Positions 21,004 to 29,885 of a stretch of 64,000 nt of DNA are shown piece after piece. How positions within the stretch are numbered: position 1 is the first letter of the stretch; each line of letters opens with the position of its first letter. This DNA comes from Prorocentrum cordatum (Eukaryota > Sar > Dinophyceae > Prorocentrales > Prorocentraceae), in the NCBI GenBank assembly GCA_963575745.1, contig CAUYUJ010012125.1:93771-157770 (forward strand), in the 5' to 3' direction. A model generated the notes under the pieces. That model searched no databases, had not been told where the DNA came from, and was given only the letters and a program-made list of their open reading frames with translations. Position numbers and translations under genes: made by a program.

Positions 21004-23457
21004 TTACGAGCGGCGCGGGCGCCTCACTGACGGGGCGCGTGCGCCCCTGGACCTCGGTAACCCACGATGCCCCACACTAGCCGCTGTGTCGGACGACACC
21101 CTGTTAAGGGCCTGCGTCGGGCTGTAATAGTCGGTGTCCAGGTACGCGTTAATCCGCTCTTCGTCATCGAGCCAGCACCCCTCGTCAAAGCTCTTGATGG
21201 ACCCGTCAACAATGTTGTGGTAGGTGCCGATGGCCCTCCAGTAACTGGCGTGGGGGGCCTTCAACAGAGGTTTACCACCTGGATTGTTGCGGAGGTGCTC
21301 CTCGACTGCAGCGCCGGTGAACGGGTTCACGGTCCAGGTCGGATCGGTAAGCCAGTTGGGGAAGTCGTCGCACGGCAACCATCCAAACCAGCAGAGCTTC
21401 TCACGATGGTCGCTTTTACGCTCGGTGATACGATCAGCAGGCCAATTGTCACGGTAAAGTGCCCTCATGGACCCCTGATCGTTAAGAGCGACATCTAGGA
21501 TGGTCTGGTGCCAGTAGACTGGAGGCCCGTTGATGCTGCCCTTTAACTCCTCGGCGCTCCTGACCTCGAGGTCCTCGATGAAGTAGTTGCGGTAATGCAC
21601 CTGGAGCCCGTTCATGTAACGGCAATAGAGCTTGGCCAGGTCAGGCGTCGCAAACCGAATTACGGTAACCCCAGTCGAGATGTAACCATGCGGCCCATAA
21701 GTGTCTTCCACCAGATGCTTAACAGAGACCACAGTGGGGTTGCCGTGGGGCAGCATCCCTGCCCACGTTAAGAGAAGGCCGTGAAGCTGCTTCTCATTCA
21801 TCTCCGGCACCTTGTTGACGTACACCTGCGTGTCTGGACAGCTGTGAATGTCAAACCACGATGAGTGGAGATCGTCAACGTGGAGTGGAGGTACATATTC
21901 GTCGTCGAACAAGGACTGTACGTGCCCCACTGCGTCAACCCACTCGTCGTGCTTGGCCAACTCTTTCTCCGTCAACTGAGATCTCCAGCTGCTCGGGCCC
22001 TTCAACACGGAGTAGCCGATGAAACCGTAAGCATGTTGGCCATAGATGTCAACGAACACTTCATCGTAGTCGTTAAGCTCCCGCCCCGTGTTGCCCTGAA
22101 TAGACCGACCGCCAGGAGTCGTTAATCCCGCCTTCGCCACATGCCCGACGAAGTTGCCCTCGAACCTGCGCCAGTTGTCGCGCGTCTTCATCGTTAACGC
22201 GACTACCTCCCTGGGGTTGGGTTCCGCCTTGTAGTTGACGTCGTGGTCCTCGCTCCTGTCGTTCACCATGGGCATGTGGCCGTTGACGTGGTACAGTGGG
22301 CGGTAAACAGCCCTGGCGATGTTCCGAGAGTATGCCGCAAGCTGGTCGCTCGTGCGGTTAACAGCTCGAGGTTGCGGCGGCGGGATGCGCTGGGCCGATA
22401 ACTTCTTGGGCTCCGGAGGCGGGGGCTTCATGCCGCCAACGCTGCTCGATGCACTTGACTCGCCAAGGCCTGGAGGAGGTGGCTTGGGCGCCCTCACGTT
22501 CACAACAGGGGCAGGACCTTTTGGTACTTCGTCACGTTGACTGCTCTGCGCACGATCTTCATCCATCTTCATGCCGATCTGCAGTAACTCCTCCAATTCT
22601 CGTTTACGCTCATGCATGGCCTTGGGTGCTTTCTTGTAAACAGGTTGCAGCGCCGTTGACTGAGGGATCTTATTCGGCGACACGGACCGACCGAACCCTC
22701 CGGTCTTGGGTGTGGTGCCGGTAAGGTCCTGAGCCGGGGACGCGCCCGAGGCCGCGGCAGCTCGGGCCCGAGGCTGGCTAGCCTCGGCCGCTGCGGTAAC
22801 AGCAGCGGGTGGCGCCTTGGCGATTGCTGCCGTTGGGGGCAGCTCGGGCAACGGCGGAGGCACCTGCGGGATGATGGTAACCGAGGAACTGATCGGGTCA
22901 TTCAAGAACCTCTGTAAACCTTCGAGTCTCTCGGCAACTCCCACCAACATGCGTAGTGCCGCATCTCGTTTGCCCTCGAAGTCCTGCAGGGGCGCAATGT
23001 TCTCGGTAAGGCGTCTGGCGGTGTTCAGGAGGTAACCAATGTTGTCGTTGATGCGCCTGTACTTGGTTGCATTCTCCGCCGTGTTAACCCCCGAGTCACG
23101 ATTCTGGATGTTCAGCTCTGTAATTGTCGCCATCAGAGCGTTAATCTCGGCTTGCGCCCTCTGGAGATTCTCGTTGACGTCGTCACTGGCCTGGATCAAC
23201 GCATCGTTCTGCCGCGTTAAGTCCTCGATCCTCTTTGCCATGTCATCGGCGGCCCTTTGCACCTCGTCAACGCGTTTATCGTAGGCTCCGTAAAAGTTAA
23301 TCGCCATGTTAGTGAGGGTCACGGTAAACGCGTGAGCAACGTGGACGATGTCGTCAACACGGCGGTTGAGGTTCTCACGCGTAACCGGTCCATCCCCAGG
23401 CGGGCTCTGGTCGACCATGGAGCCGTTGATGGTGAGGTTGACCTGGGGAGCCGCCAT
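21004..23457 (-). CDS. Third ORF of the copia element: heptad-rich region plus RRM-like domain
   Basis: 817 residues from the ATG at 23457, same frame as pol, inside the LTRs. Residues about 25-180 are helical with heptad-like spacing (EVQRAADDMAKRIEDL, then DDVNENLQRAQAEINAL), suggesting a coiled coil. Residues 185-365 are Pro/Ala-rich and basic. Residues about 532-624 fit an RNA recognition motif: strand 1 TQVYVNKVPE, helix EKQLHGLLLTWAG, strand 2 TVVSVKHLVE, strand 3 STGVTVIRFA, helix PDLAKLYCRYMNG and strand 4 NYFIEDLEVR. No signal peptide or membrane segment is seen, so it is not an env. The C-terminus is Arg-rich. Likely an RNA-binding accessory protein; no family was recognised. Confidence 0.75.
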   Translation of the reverse strand: MAAPQVNLTINGSMVDQSPPGDGPVTRENLNRRVDDIVHVAHAFTVTLTNMAINFYGAYDKRVDEVQRAADDMAKRIEDLTRQNDALIQASDDVNENLQRAQAEINALMATITELNIQNRDSGVNTAENATKYRRINDNIGYLLNTARRLTENIAPLQDFEGKRDAALRMLVGVAERLEGLQRFLNDPISSSVTIIPQVPPPLPELPPTAAIAKAPPAAVTAAAEASQPRARAAAASGASPAQDLTGTTPKTGGFGRSVSPNKIPQSTALQPVYKKAPKAMHERKRELEELLQIGMKMDEDRAQSSQRDEVPKGPAPVVNVRAPKPPPPGLGESSASSSVGGMKPPPPEPKKLSAQRIPPPQPRAVNRTSDQLAAYSRNIARAVYRPLYHVNGHMPMVNDRSEDHDVNYKAEPNPREVVALTMKTRDNWRRFEGNFVGHVAKAGLTTPGGRSIQGNTGRELNDYDEVFVDIYGQHAYGFIGYSVLKGPSSWRSQLTEKELAKHDEWVDAVGHVQSLFDDEYVPPLHVDDLHSSWFDIHSCPDTQVYVNKVPEMNEKQLHGLLLTWAGMLPHGNPTVVSVKHLVEDTYGPHGYISTGVTVIRFATPDLAKLYCRYMNGLQVHYRNYFIEDLEVRSAEELKGSINGPPVYWHQTILDVALNDQGSMRALYRDNWPADRITERKSDHREKLCWFGWLPCDDFPNWLTDPTWTVNPFTGAAVEEHLRNNPGGKPLLKAPHASYWRAIGTYHNIVDGSIKSFDEGCWLDDEERINAYLDTDYYSPTQALNRVSSDTAASVGHRGLPRSRGARAPSVRRPRRS

Positions 23458-23544
23458 GCTTTCGTTCACGCCCAAGAGTAAGAGGTAATGGGTGGAGAAG
23501 GCTTTAATCGCTGCAGCTTGCTTGACAGAAATGAGCTGCGAATA

Positions 23545-26500
23545 TCAACATTCGGTAGCTGGCGCAAGACCATGTCTACCTGTTAATGCACATTGATTCG
23601 TGTTTCGTAGGTGTGCGCTCATGCTCTCACGACTGACATACTTGGTTAACGCATCAGCTGTGTTCTCGTGTGTTCCTACTTTCACGATACGAAGTACTCC
23701 CTCCTTTACCTTCTGCTGTAACCACAGTTGACACACCTCAATATGTCTCACTTTCCCCAGGCCTCGTCTGCTCGCAATGGCAATCGCAGCCGTGGCGTCA
23801 CTCTTCAGGGTGATCTCAACTTCCAAGTTAAAATCTCTCAGCACTGCCTGAAGTCCTAAACCAACTGATCCTCCTTTCACTAGTCCATAATACTCTGCTT
23901 CCCCTGACGATAATGCGATTACGCTTTGAGTCGTGCTCCAAGACTTTATAAGATGTCTACCCCACATCACTACTCCTCCACTCGTAGACTTCCTGGTTCG
24001 TTTGCATCCTGCGTAGTCCGTGTCAGTCCAAATCGTTAATTCTCGGGGCTGTTCCTGATATTGGTACACATAGCTGCTTCTGCTGTGGTACTTTAAATAC
24101 TTTCCTAATTTGACCAGACCTTTCCAAGAACTCATCGTTGGCTTTGACATGGTTCTAGCGAGTTCCTTCACAGAATACTGTATGTCTGACCTGTCTTGTG
24201 CTACATGATTCGCTCTGGCCGTCAATGCTTGATATCTCTTAGTCATGTTGGGCGAAAGTTCCACCTCATCTCCCTCTTCAACTGGAATGCGCTCACCTGG
24301 TACCTCGGTCCTCACTTTTACTCCCTCTAGCTCAAGCTCTTTCACAATTATCTCTGCATGCCTCTGATCTGCCTCATATCTCAATCCTTCCTCAGTCCAT
24401 TCCACAATCCTGTTAAGAATTCTGATCGCTTTCATGTCCTCCTTCCCTGGTCCAAGTCGCCCTCTCACTTTTACTTCAAACTCCTCATTTATTTTATTTT
24501 CAAACCAATCGGGATCATGGTCACCTCCTAATAGTGTGAAATCATCTCCATGAACTGTCAACCATAACGCTCGAATTTCATGTTTGAATACGCATGGTGA
24601 CGAAACTCCGCTCTTGAACCCAGCCTTGTTAGCAAAGTCCATGTAACAATCTTCCCAGTTGCTCGCAGCGTCTCTTGTTCCGTACATTGATTTTAATAGT
24701 TTTCCGCACATACCTGGTTCATAGTCCTCGTCTGGTAACCTGATAAATATGTCTTTCTTTGCCGGGGCGTAAAAATAAGCTCGTTTAATGTCAATGAATG
24801 CCAGTTTTAATCCTTTCTCACGCTCGCCATTCGTGAATCCAACCCCTTCGGTAACCGCCATTGAAAAGAGCAGTTTCTGCGCCTCCAGTGGAGGTGTAGC
24901 TGCAAATATATTCTTTTCTTTGGAATTGTATTTAACCTGCTGGGCCACTAGCCTTGACCTGTGGTCTGGGCTTAACTCATCTCCTTTGTTGATGTCTATC
25001 CATCTGGTTCCGATGGGTGCCTTCCCTGTAATTTGCCAGCATACTTCCTCTTTCACTCTCTCGTAAACTTTATGTTTTCTAAATTGTGCCATTTCTTCTT
25101 GGCGTGCTTTTACGGTCAGTTTAGGATCAAGCTCGTTTCCAGTGACATCGTCCCAGGCTTGAGTTATCTCTCCATTCTCTTTGTGGACAACGTTGATCAC
25201 ATTCATGGGGAGAGGATTAACTGTGCCAATCCTTTCACACGCTGCACAGGTGCTGGGCGTCTTGAGCCAGCCTTCATGCTCACATGCACAGCATTTCCAC
25301 TTGTGTGGAGCAGTCTCGCCAACAGCTTCATATGTAAAGGTGGTGGAAGTGTTGACTGGTCCCTTCTTGAATATTCTCCTTCTCTCTCTTCCTGTGATTT
25401 CGTTCACGGGCCTGTCCTCGATAATCTTCCCCGTGTCTATGTCAGCGGTAATTCTCCTAATGCATGAACTCCATTGTGGTCCATTTGGTCCCGGCAGCAT
25501 CAATCTCTGAGTTCCATAATCTTTTCTCGTCCACGTTAACTGGTGCCTGTGCTTCCTATCTTCGTTCTCATGTTCACATGCCCAGTTAGTCTCGCTTATC
25601 TGCACTTCACTTTGCTCCTCTTCATCAACTTCCATGTTCGTTGCTTCTTCTTCTTTAAACGTACCCCCTTGGCGTCCGTCAATCTTCATTTGTTGCACAA
25701 GTCCTCTCAGTATCGCTCGGCACAATTTGTCTGGGTAAACTTCTGATCTGTGAGTTCTTCCGCCACCAGTTAACTCCATGCGTCGATGTTGCCCTTTGCA
25801 TTTCCAACTCAACTCACGGCCTATGGCCGGACTGTTTGTCATGAACTTGGTCGGTTTCTTAATGAACATTTCTTCACCTTTGACTATCTGCTTTAAGTCG
25901 TAACAGCACAAATCTCCATCGTAGACTTTAACGTCTCTGTTCCTGAGCAACCGTTGCACTGTTGAAGTGCCCCAACTGGTTGCCCCTGCGGGGTGTTCAA
26001 ACAGAAAGTATAACCCATTTCGCCGTTGAATTTCGCAAAGCTCCATTGCAAACGTCAAATGCTTGATCCCGTAATCCAACATTTGTTTTACACGGTCAGT
26101 ACCTAATCTTGTAAAGTTGAATGTCTGAAGTCTGCTGAAAGCTGCGCACATGGGGCTCACCACCAGTAACAGGGCTGCTTTGGATTTGACCATCTTTTTC
26201 GCTTTCGCTCGCATAGCTGGCACATTAAAGTCCCATGGGTTACCATGTTGGTCACGCGTCGTTAAGTCCATCGCTAACCCCGGTATCAATCCCATTTTCT
26301 CTGCCATTCCTGTAACTCTCACCGGCGAATATGCTTCGGTCACGTGCGCCTGAGTTTCATGTTGGTAAGCCCCATAAACCTTGGTGGCTCTCCTTAACTC
26401 GTTCAATTGGTGCACAACGTTCAATTCCCCGCTTGTCAACCACTCAACCAGTTCAGAGTCAAATCCCATCATGTTGAGCCCCAATCTGATGTCGTTCACT

Positions 26501-28413
26501 TCTGACATTTCTTCATCTTGTTCCAGATCAAGTTGACGATGTTGAGTTGCCTGTTGGTCTTCTTCGTCATGATCGTCCTGTGCTTTTCGTTTAATTGGTT
26601 TACTTGGGGGGTCTTTCATCTCTTCATCTTCCTCTTCAAACTCGGTCCATCCGGTCCAGTAACCGTTAAAGGGGTTTCCCATAGCCCATGTTTGATCGTC
26701 TCCCTCTTCACCATACCAAGCGTCTTCGTGCTCATGGATTACACCACTGTTAATCATGATCGCGTGAGTAAATCTTCTGGGTTTAAGTTTGTCCCAATCT
26801 ACAGGACATCCACCATTGGTGGGGAAGGCTAACTCTTTTCTCGGTCGTCGGTGTTGACATATAACTTTGTTTACTTTTATTATCCACTCGTCCTTAGCTT
26901 CCTCAACTTTAGCGCTCGGCGGAGCCGGTACATTGGTCCTCGGTTTCTTCGCTTGACTCTCTGACTCTTGATCCTGATTTTCCGGCGCACGACTTTTACT
27001 TTCGAGTCTTAGTTGGGCAGATGCTAGCCTTGCCTGGATGTTTGGGCTCTCTTGCTTCTTCAGCCACTCGATAACTCGAGCCCTGCAGTCGGCGTTATGC
27101 GGTTTGTGCTCTTTGTCTCCTCTGACGAGACATTTACATCCGTAACATCCCGGTGTCGGTCCCATTTTTAAATATTCATGCTTCTTAACAGCGATTCCTC
27201 GTGCAATAAGCGGCTTCGTCTCAGGCGCAGTTAACTCTTGCTCTGGTAAGTCCATGGGCACCATGATCCTAGACTGCAATTCCATTCCCGCCGTACTGGG
27301 GTCAGGCTGCCAAGGTAACCCCTTCATTTCGGTGATCTCGACAATATTCCATCGTTCCGCCTCACTTCCTTTTCTCTTAAACTCGTGTGCCTTGATTGCC
27401 CCATTTGGTGCCCCAATAATCAGCTCCTGACTTTTCTCGTTTATGCCCAGAAACACTCCACTTTCCCATCTCATTTCAAGCTTCTCGCGGCCCTTGTGTG
27501 CAGGCGTCTTCAAGTACATGACACATTCACCAAATTCAGGAATTTGCTTGTTAAACTTTCTCCCCCTGCACCTCTCATGGGCTGTCTCCCCATCTGTGTC
27601 TATCGTGAACTTGTTAATCAGAGAGGACGCATAGCTCACCAACCAGGGTATTATCTGATGACTTTCACCAAACTCAGTCTTATAGTTGGCATCCAAGGCG
27701 CTCTTTAACGTTCTGACTTGACCCTGCACTGTCCTAACGGCTCTCTCGATTTCACCGTTGGCCTTTGAGTCACCTACTGGGCTAACTTCAACCCCCATGT
27801 CAAGGTCACACGAGGCTTTAATTCTATTGGCCAGTGCCGTGATTGCCGCTTCTCCATCACTTTTGAGTATCACCTTCTTGTATCCGGTAAAGCTGATCAT
27901 ATCACATCCTACCTTTACTGAGTATGAGTCCACTCCCTTTTTCATCAACACTCTGCTCCAAGTTAACTTGGTCTCCCTGCAACGCATGACTAGAATTGGG
28001 TTGCCATTACTGGCGCTTTCACCTTCTTCTTTTCTTCCTTTAAGCCACATGTAGTCCATTGAAATCACTGGTACGTTTCCGTTCCCCTCTCTTTTGCGTC
28101 TACGGTGATTGCGCCTGCGCGCTTTTCCTCTAACACAATGTGGACACCAGCTTCGGCAAGGTAAATGCGTCGCGTTATGCGCCTCAACTTCCTCCTTTGA
28201 GGGCCTCATGTCACAGTAAACCTTCTTTGGTAACTCCGCTTCATCGCTCAAAAATACATCTTCCACATCACTCAACTCACTCTCGTTGCCCCCACTTTCA
28301 CTCCCTTCGTCTCCTTCGGTACTAAAGACGTTTAAGTTTTCGCTTGGTCTTACGGGTGATGGGGGGCTTAGTAGAATAGGTCCGCCTCCAGGGTTCCCGG
28401 CCGCGGAAAACCC
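23545..28413 (-). CDS. pol: Copia pol: integrase, MTase-like segment, zinc ribbon, RT, RNase H
   Basis: The frame opens right after a TGA at 28416-28414 and has no ATG near its start, so it needs frameshifting from the protease ORF. Residues are counted from the codon at 28275. Integrase: H33-H37-C44-C47 zinc site, D74, D140 and E177 (GEIERAV). A further C/H cluster follows at 377-397. MTase-like segment: about 655-865. Zinc ribbon: C995, C998, C1010, C1013. RT: D1162 (FIDIKRAYF) and D1244-D1245 (VHGDDF). RNase H: D1418, E1459, D1493, D1541 (ADALTK), all present. It ends at TGA (23547-23545). The polyprotein copies and integrates the element. At over 1,570 residues it is longer than typical copia pol because of the insert between integrase and RT. 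Confidence 0.92.
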   Translation of the reverse strand, partial: GFSAAGNPGGGPILLSPPSPVRPSENLNVFSTEGDEGSESGGNESELSDVEDVFLSDEAELPKKVYCDMRPSKEEVEAHNATHLPCRSWCPHCVRGKARRRNHRRRKREGNGNVPVISMDYMWLKGRKEEGESASNGNPILVMRCRETKLTWSRVLMKKGVDSYSVKVGCDMISFTGYKKVILKSDGEAAITALANRIKASCDLDMGVEVSPVGDSKANGEIERAVRTVQGQVRTLKSALDANYKTEFGESHQIIPWLVSYASSLINKFTIDTDGETAHERCRGRKFNKQIPEFGECVMYLKTPAHKGREKLEMRWESGVFLGINEKSQELIIGAPNGAIKAHEFKRKGSEAERWNIVEITEMKGLPWQPDPSTAGMELQSRIMVPMDLPEQELTAPETKPLIARGIAVKKHEYLKMGPTPGCYGCKCLVRGDKEHKPHNADCRARVIEWLKKQESPNIQARLASAQLRLESKSRAPENQDQESESQAKKPRTNVPAPPSAKVEEAKDEWIIKVNKVICQHRRPRKELAFPTNGGCPVDWDKLKPRRFTHAIMINSGVIHEHEDAWYGEEGDDQTWAMGNPFNGYWTGWTEFEEEDEEMKDPPSKPIKRKAQDDHDEEDQQATQHRQLDLEQDEEMSEVNDIRLGLNMMGFDSELVEWLTSGELNVVHQLNELRRATKVYGAYQHETQAHVTEAYSPVRVTGMAEKMGLIPGLAMDLTTRDQHGNPWDFNVPAMRAKAKKMVKSKAALLLVVSPMCAAFSRLQTFNFTRLGTDRVKQMLDYGIKHLTFAMELCEIQRRNGLYFLFEHPAGATSWGTSTVQRLLRNRDVKVYDGDLCCYDLKQIVKGEEMFIKKPTKFMTNSPAIGRELSWKCKGQHRRMELTGGGRTHRSEVYPDKLCRAILRGLVQQMKIDGRQGGTFKEEEATNMEVDEEEQSEVQISETNWACEHENEDRKHRHQLTWTRKDYGTQRLMLPGPNGPQWSSCIRRITADIDTGKIIEDRPVNEITGRERRRIFKKGPVNTSTTFTYEAVGETAPHKWKCCACEHEGWLKTPSTCAACERIGTVNPLPMNVINVVHKENGEITQAWDDVTGNELDPKLTVKARQEEMAQFRKHKVYERVKEEVCWQITGKAPIGTRWIDINKGDELSPDHRSRLVAQQVKYNSKEKNIFAATPPLEAQKLLFSMAVTEGVGFTNGEREKGLKLAFIDIKRAYFYAPAKKDIFIRLPDEDYEPGMCGKLLKSMYGTRDAASNWEDCYMDFANKAGFKSGVSSPCVFKHEIRALWLTVHGDDFTLLGGDHDPDWFENKINEEFEVKVRGRLGPGKEDMKAIRILNRIVEWTEEGLRYEADQRHAEIIVKELELEGVKVRTEVPGERIPVEEGDEVELSPNMTKRYQALTARANHVAQDRSDIQYSVKELARTMSKPTMSSWKGLVKLGKYLKYHSRSSYVYQYQEQPRELTIWTDTDYAGCKRTRKSTSGGVVMWGRHLIKSWSTTQSVIALSSGEAEYYGLVKGGSVGLGLQAVLRDFNLEVEITLKSDATAAIAIASRRGLGKVRHIEVCQLWLQQKVKEGVLRIVKVGTHENTADALTKYVSRESMSAHLRNTNQCALTGRHGLAPATEC
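25681..26313 (-). other. C5-methyltransferase-like segment inside pol
   Basis: Residues about 655-865 of pol read MGLIPGLAMDL, then NPWDFNVP, then LLLVVSPMCAAFSRLQ, then YFLFEHPAGATSW. The order hydrophobic-strand/Asp, S-P-x-C-x-x-F-S and F-E-H-P resembles motifs I, IV (P-C with catalytic Cys) and VI (E-N-V) of cytosine-C5 methyltransferases. C710 (codon 26148-26146) and E760 (25998-25996) are the key residues. The motifs are divergent (SPMC for PPC, EHP for ENV) and no clear target-recognition domain is visible. Activity is unproven. Confidence 0.5.
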
Positions 28414-29885
28414 TCAGCTGCGTTCACTTCACCCCTGGGATTGGCAGTCTCCGCTGGTCCCCTCGGCACCGTGATGTTAAACTGAAACGTGCCATTCTTC
28501 TCGTGGATGGTTGTGTACTTACCTGTGGTCTTGTTCATGATGTGGCTCAGGGATCTCCCGTTAAGATCCTTGTCAAACACAACTCTACTTCCAGCGTTTA
28601 CCATCTCTCTGACGGATCCCAGAACCTTGTTGACTTCTGCTACCTGGATCGGCATGCTGACGGCGTTCCCATGCTCATTTTTGCCCGTGATTACTCGTTG
28701 ACCATAATTCTTTATCGTAGTCCCATTGGCTGCGCTGTAATGTCTTCCCTGCTTTGATGCGTCCGTGTGTTTAATGGGGAAATGAGTGCCAACTTTGGGG
28801 GGTCCCACTGCATTGTATGCCCCAGAGTCCACGGTAACCACGATCGTCTCATGCGTTGCACTCAGTGGTGGCACCGCGTTAATTTCTGGATCACAGTCCC
28901 GCATCTCAATTAGCCCAATTTCCTTGCACTTCTCCAGCCAACTTTTTTCCTGCTTTATGCTTTTACTTATCCTCCGGTTCCATTGACTCGCATGATTATA
29001 ATTTCCGTTGCATTGGCGTCCCTGGTAAATTCTTTTCAAACTCATCGCGGTTTTACGTGCCATTTTCTTTCTGGCATAAGAGGGCAGATCCCATTGCCCG
29101 TTAACCTCCTCAGTGGCCAGTTGGTCCAGGGACACGTTCACTGCGTCCTTCATCTCAACACTGAGAACATGTTGCGGTTGGCCGAACGAGGTGGTTTGTT
29201 CACTTTCAGCGTTTATTGTAGGTCTCTCCTGCTCAACTTCGTTGGCGGTCTTCTTGGGGCCCGGGCAGTTAATGGCGATATGCCCTTTTACACCGCACTT
29301 GTAACACTCACGCTCGCTATGAGGGGTGAATTTTCCTTGGCCCCCATAACTTCCACCCCACGAGCCACTTCCTTTACCACCTTGTTCGCCTCCGATCTTA
29401 CCCCTCACATAGGATCCGTAGGTGGCCCGGTAACCCTTGCTTTTTCCACCTTTGCCACCTTTACCTCCTTTGGTGAACTGTTTGGGTCTTGTGCAATTTC
29501 TGGCTAAATCACCCATGCCTCCACACTTGTAACACCTGGGGCCCGCTCCTTTGCCTTTGCCTTTGTTTACGGCGTCAATTTCTTCATGGTCCCCACTGTC
29601 ACTCTCATTGGCCCAGGACCCGTAGCTCCACGATCCATCTTCTGGCCACCAGTTTCCGCCTTCGTCAACCCATCCTGTTTGGCCCCAAACGTTTTCGGAC
29701 CCTTGGCCCATCTCGTTGATGTTCCCAATGCCCATTGCATCCTTTTTTTTTCGTGTCTGAGTCGAGTTTCTTTTTACGCGCCTAGTCTTCGCACTTTGAG
29801 TATAACTTCTGGAATGAGTCAATGTTAAGCGCGTCGGGCGTTCGCCAGCACGCCTGCTGCCATTCGTCAAACCAATCGTTCGCAT
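28368..29885 (-). CDS. Nucleocapsid zinc knuckles and aspartic protease ORF
   Basis: 505 residues from the first start-like codon at 29885; a more natural internal ATG is at 29735. It lies +1 relative to gag. Knuckle 1 is C118-x2-C121-x4-D126-x4-C131, with Asp where His is normal. Knuckle 2 is a canonical CCHC (C194, C197, H202, C207). Gly/Lys-rich linkers surround them. The protease motif is IVVTVDSGAYNAVG with catalytic D353 in a D-S-G-A context, as in retroviral-type proteases. The frame ends at TAA (28370-28368), 37 nt after the -1 slippery heptamer at 28413-28407. Expected role: RNA packaging and polyprotein maturation. How ribosomes enter from gag is unclear. Confidence 0.85.
   Translation of the reverse strand: MRTIGLTNGSRRAGERPTRLTLTHSRSYTQSAKTRRVKRNSTQTRKKKDAMGIGNINEMGQGSENVWGQTGWVDEGGNWWPEDGSWSYGSWANESDSGDHEEIDAVNKGKGKGAGPRCYKCGGMGDLARNCTRPKQFTKGGKGGKGGKSKGYRATYGSYVRGKIGGEQGGKGSGSWGGSYGGQGKFTPHSERECYKCGVKGHIAINCPGPKKTANEVEQERPTINAESEQTTSFGQPQHVLSVEMKDAVNVSLDQLATEEVNGQWDLPSYARKKMARKTAMSLKRIYQGRQCNGNYNHASQWNRRISKSIKQEKSWLEKCKEIGLIEMRDCDPEINAVPPLSATHETIVVTVDSGAYNAVGPPKVGTHFPIKHTDASKQGRHYSAANGTTIKNYGQRVITGKNEHGNAVSMPIQVAEVNKVLGSVREMVNAGSRVVFDKDLNGRSLSHIMNKTTGKYTTIHEKNGTFQFNITVPRGPAETANPRGEVNAAEGFPRPGTLEADLFY
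28407..28413 (-). promoter_or_regulatory. -1 ribosomal frameshift slippery heptamer
   Basis: The minus strand reads G GGT TTT in the protease frame, of the form X XXY YYZ. It lies directly after the TGA (28416-28414) that closes the pol frame upstream and 37 nt before the protease TAA, so slipping here is the only canonical way into pol. The downstream GC-rich stretch could supply a pausing structure. Confidence 0.75.

Noticed and set aside
21004-23475. Third ORF as an envelope gene
   Set aside because: It has no signal peptide, membrane-spanning segment or glycoprotein-like cysteine pattern.
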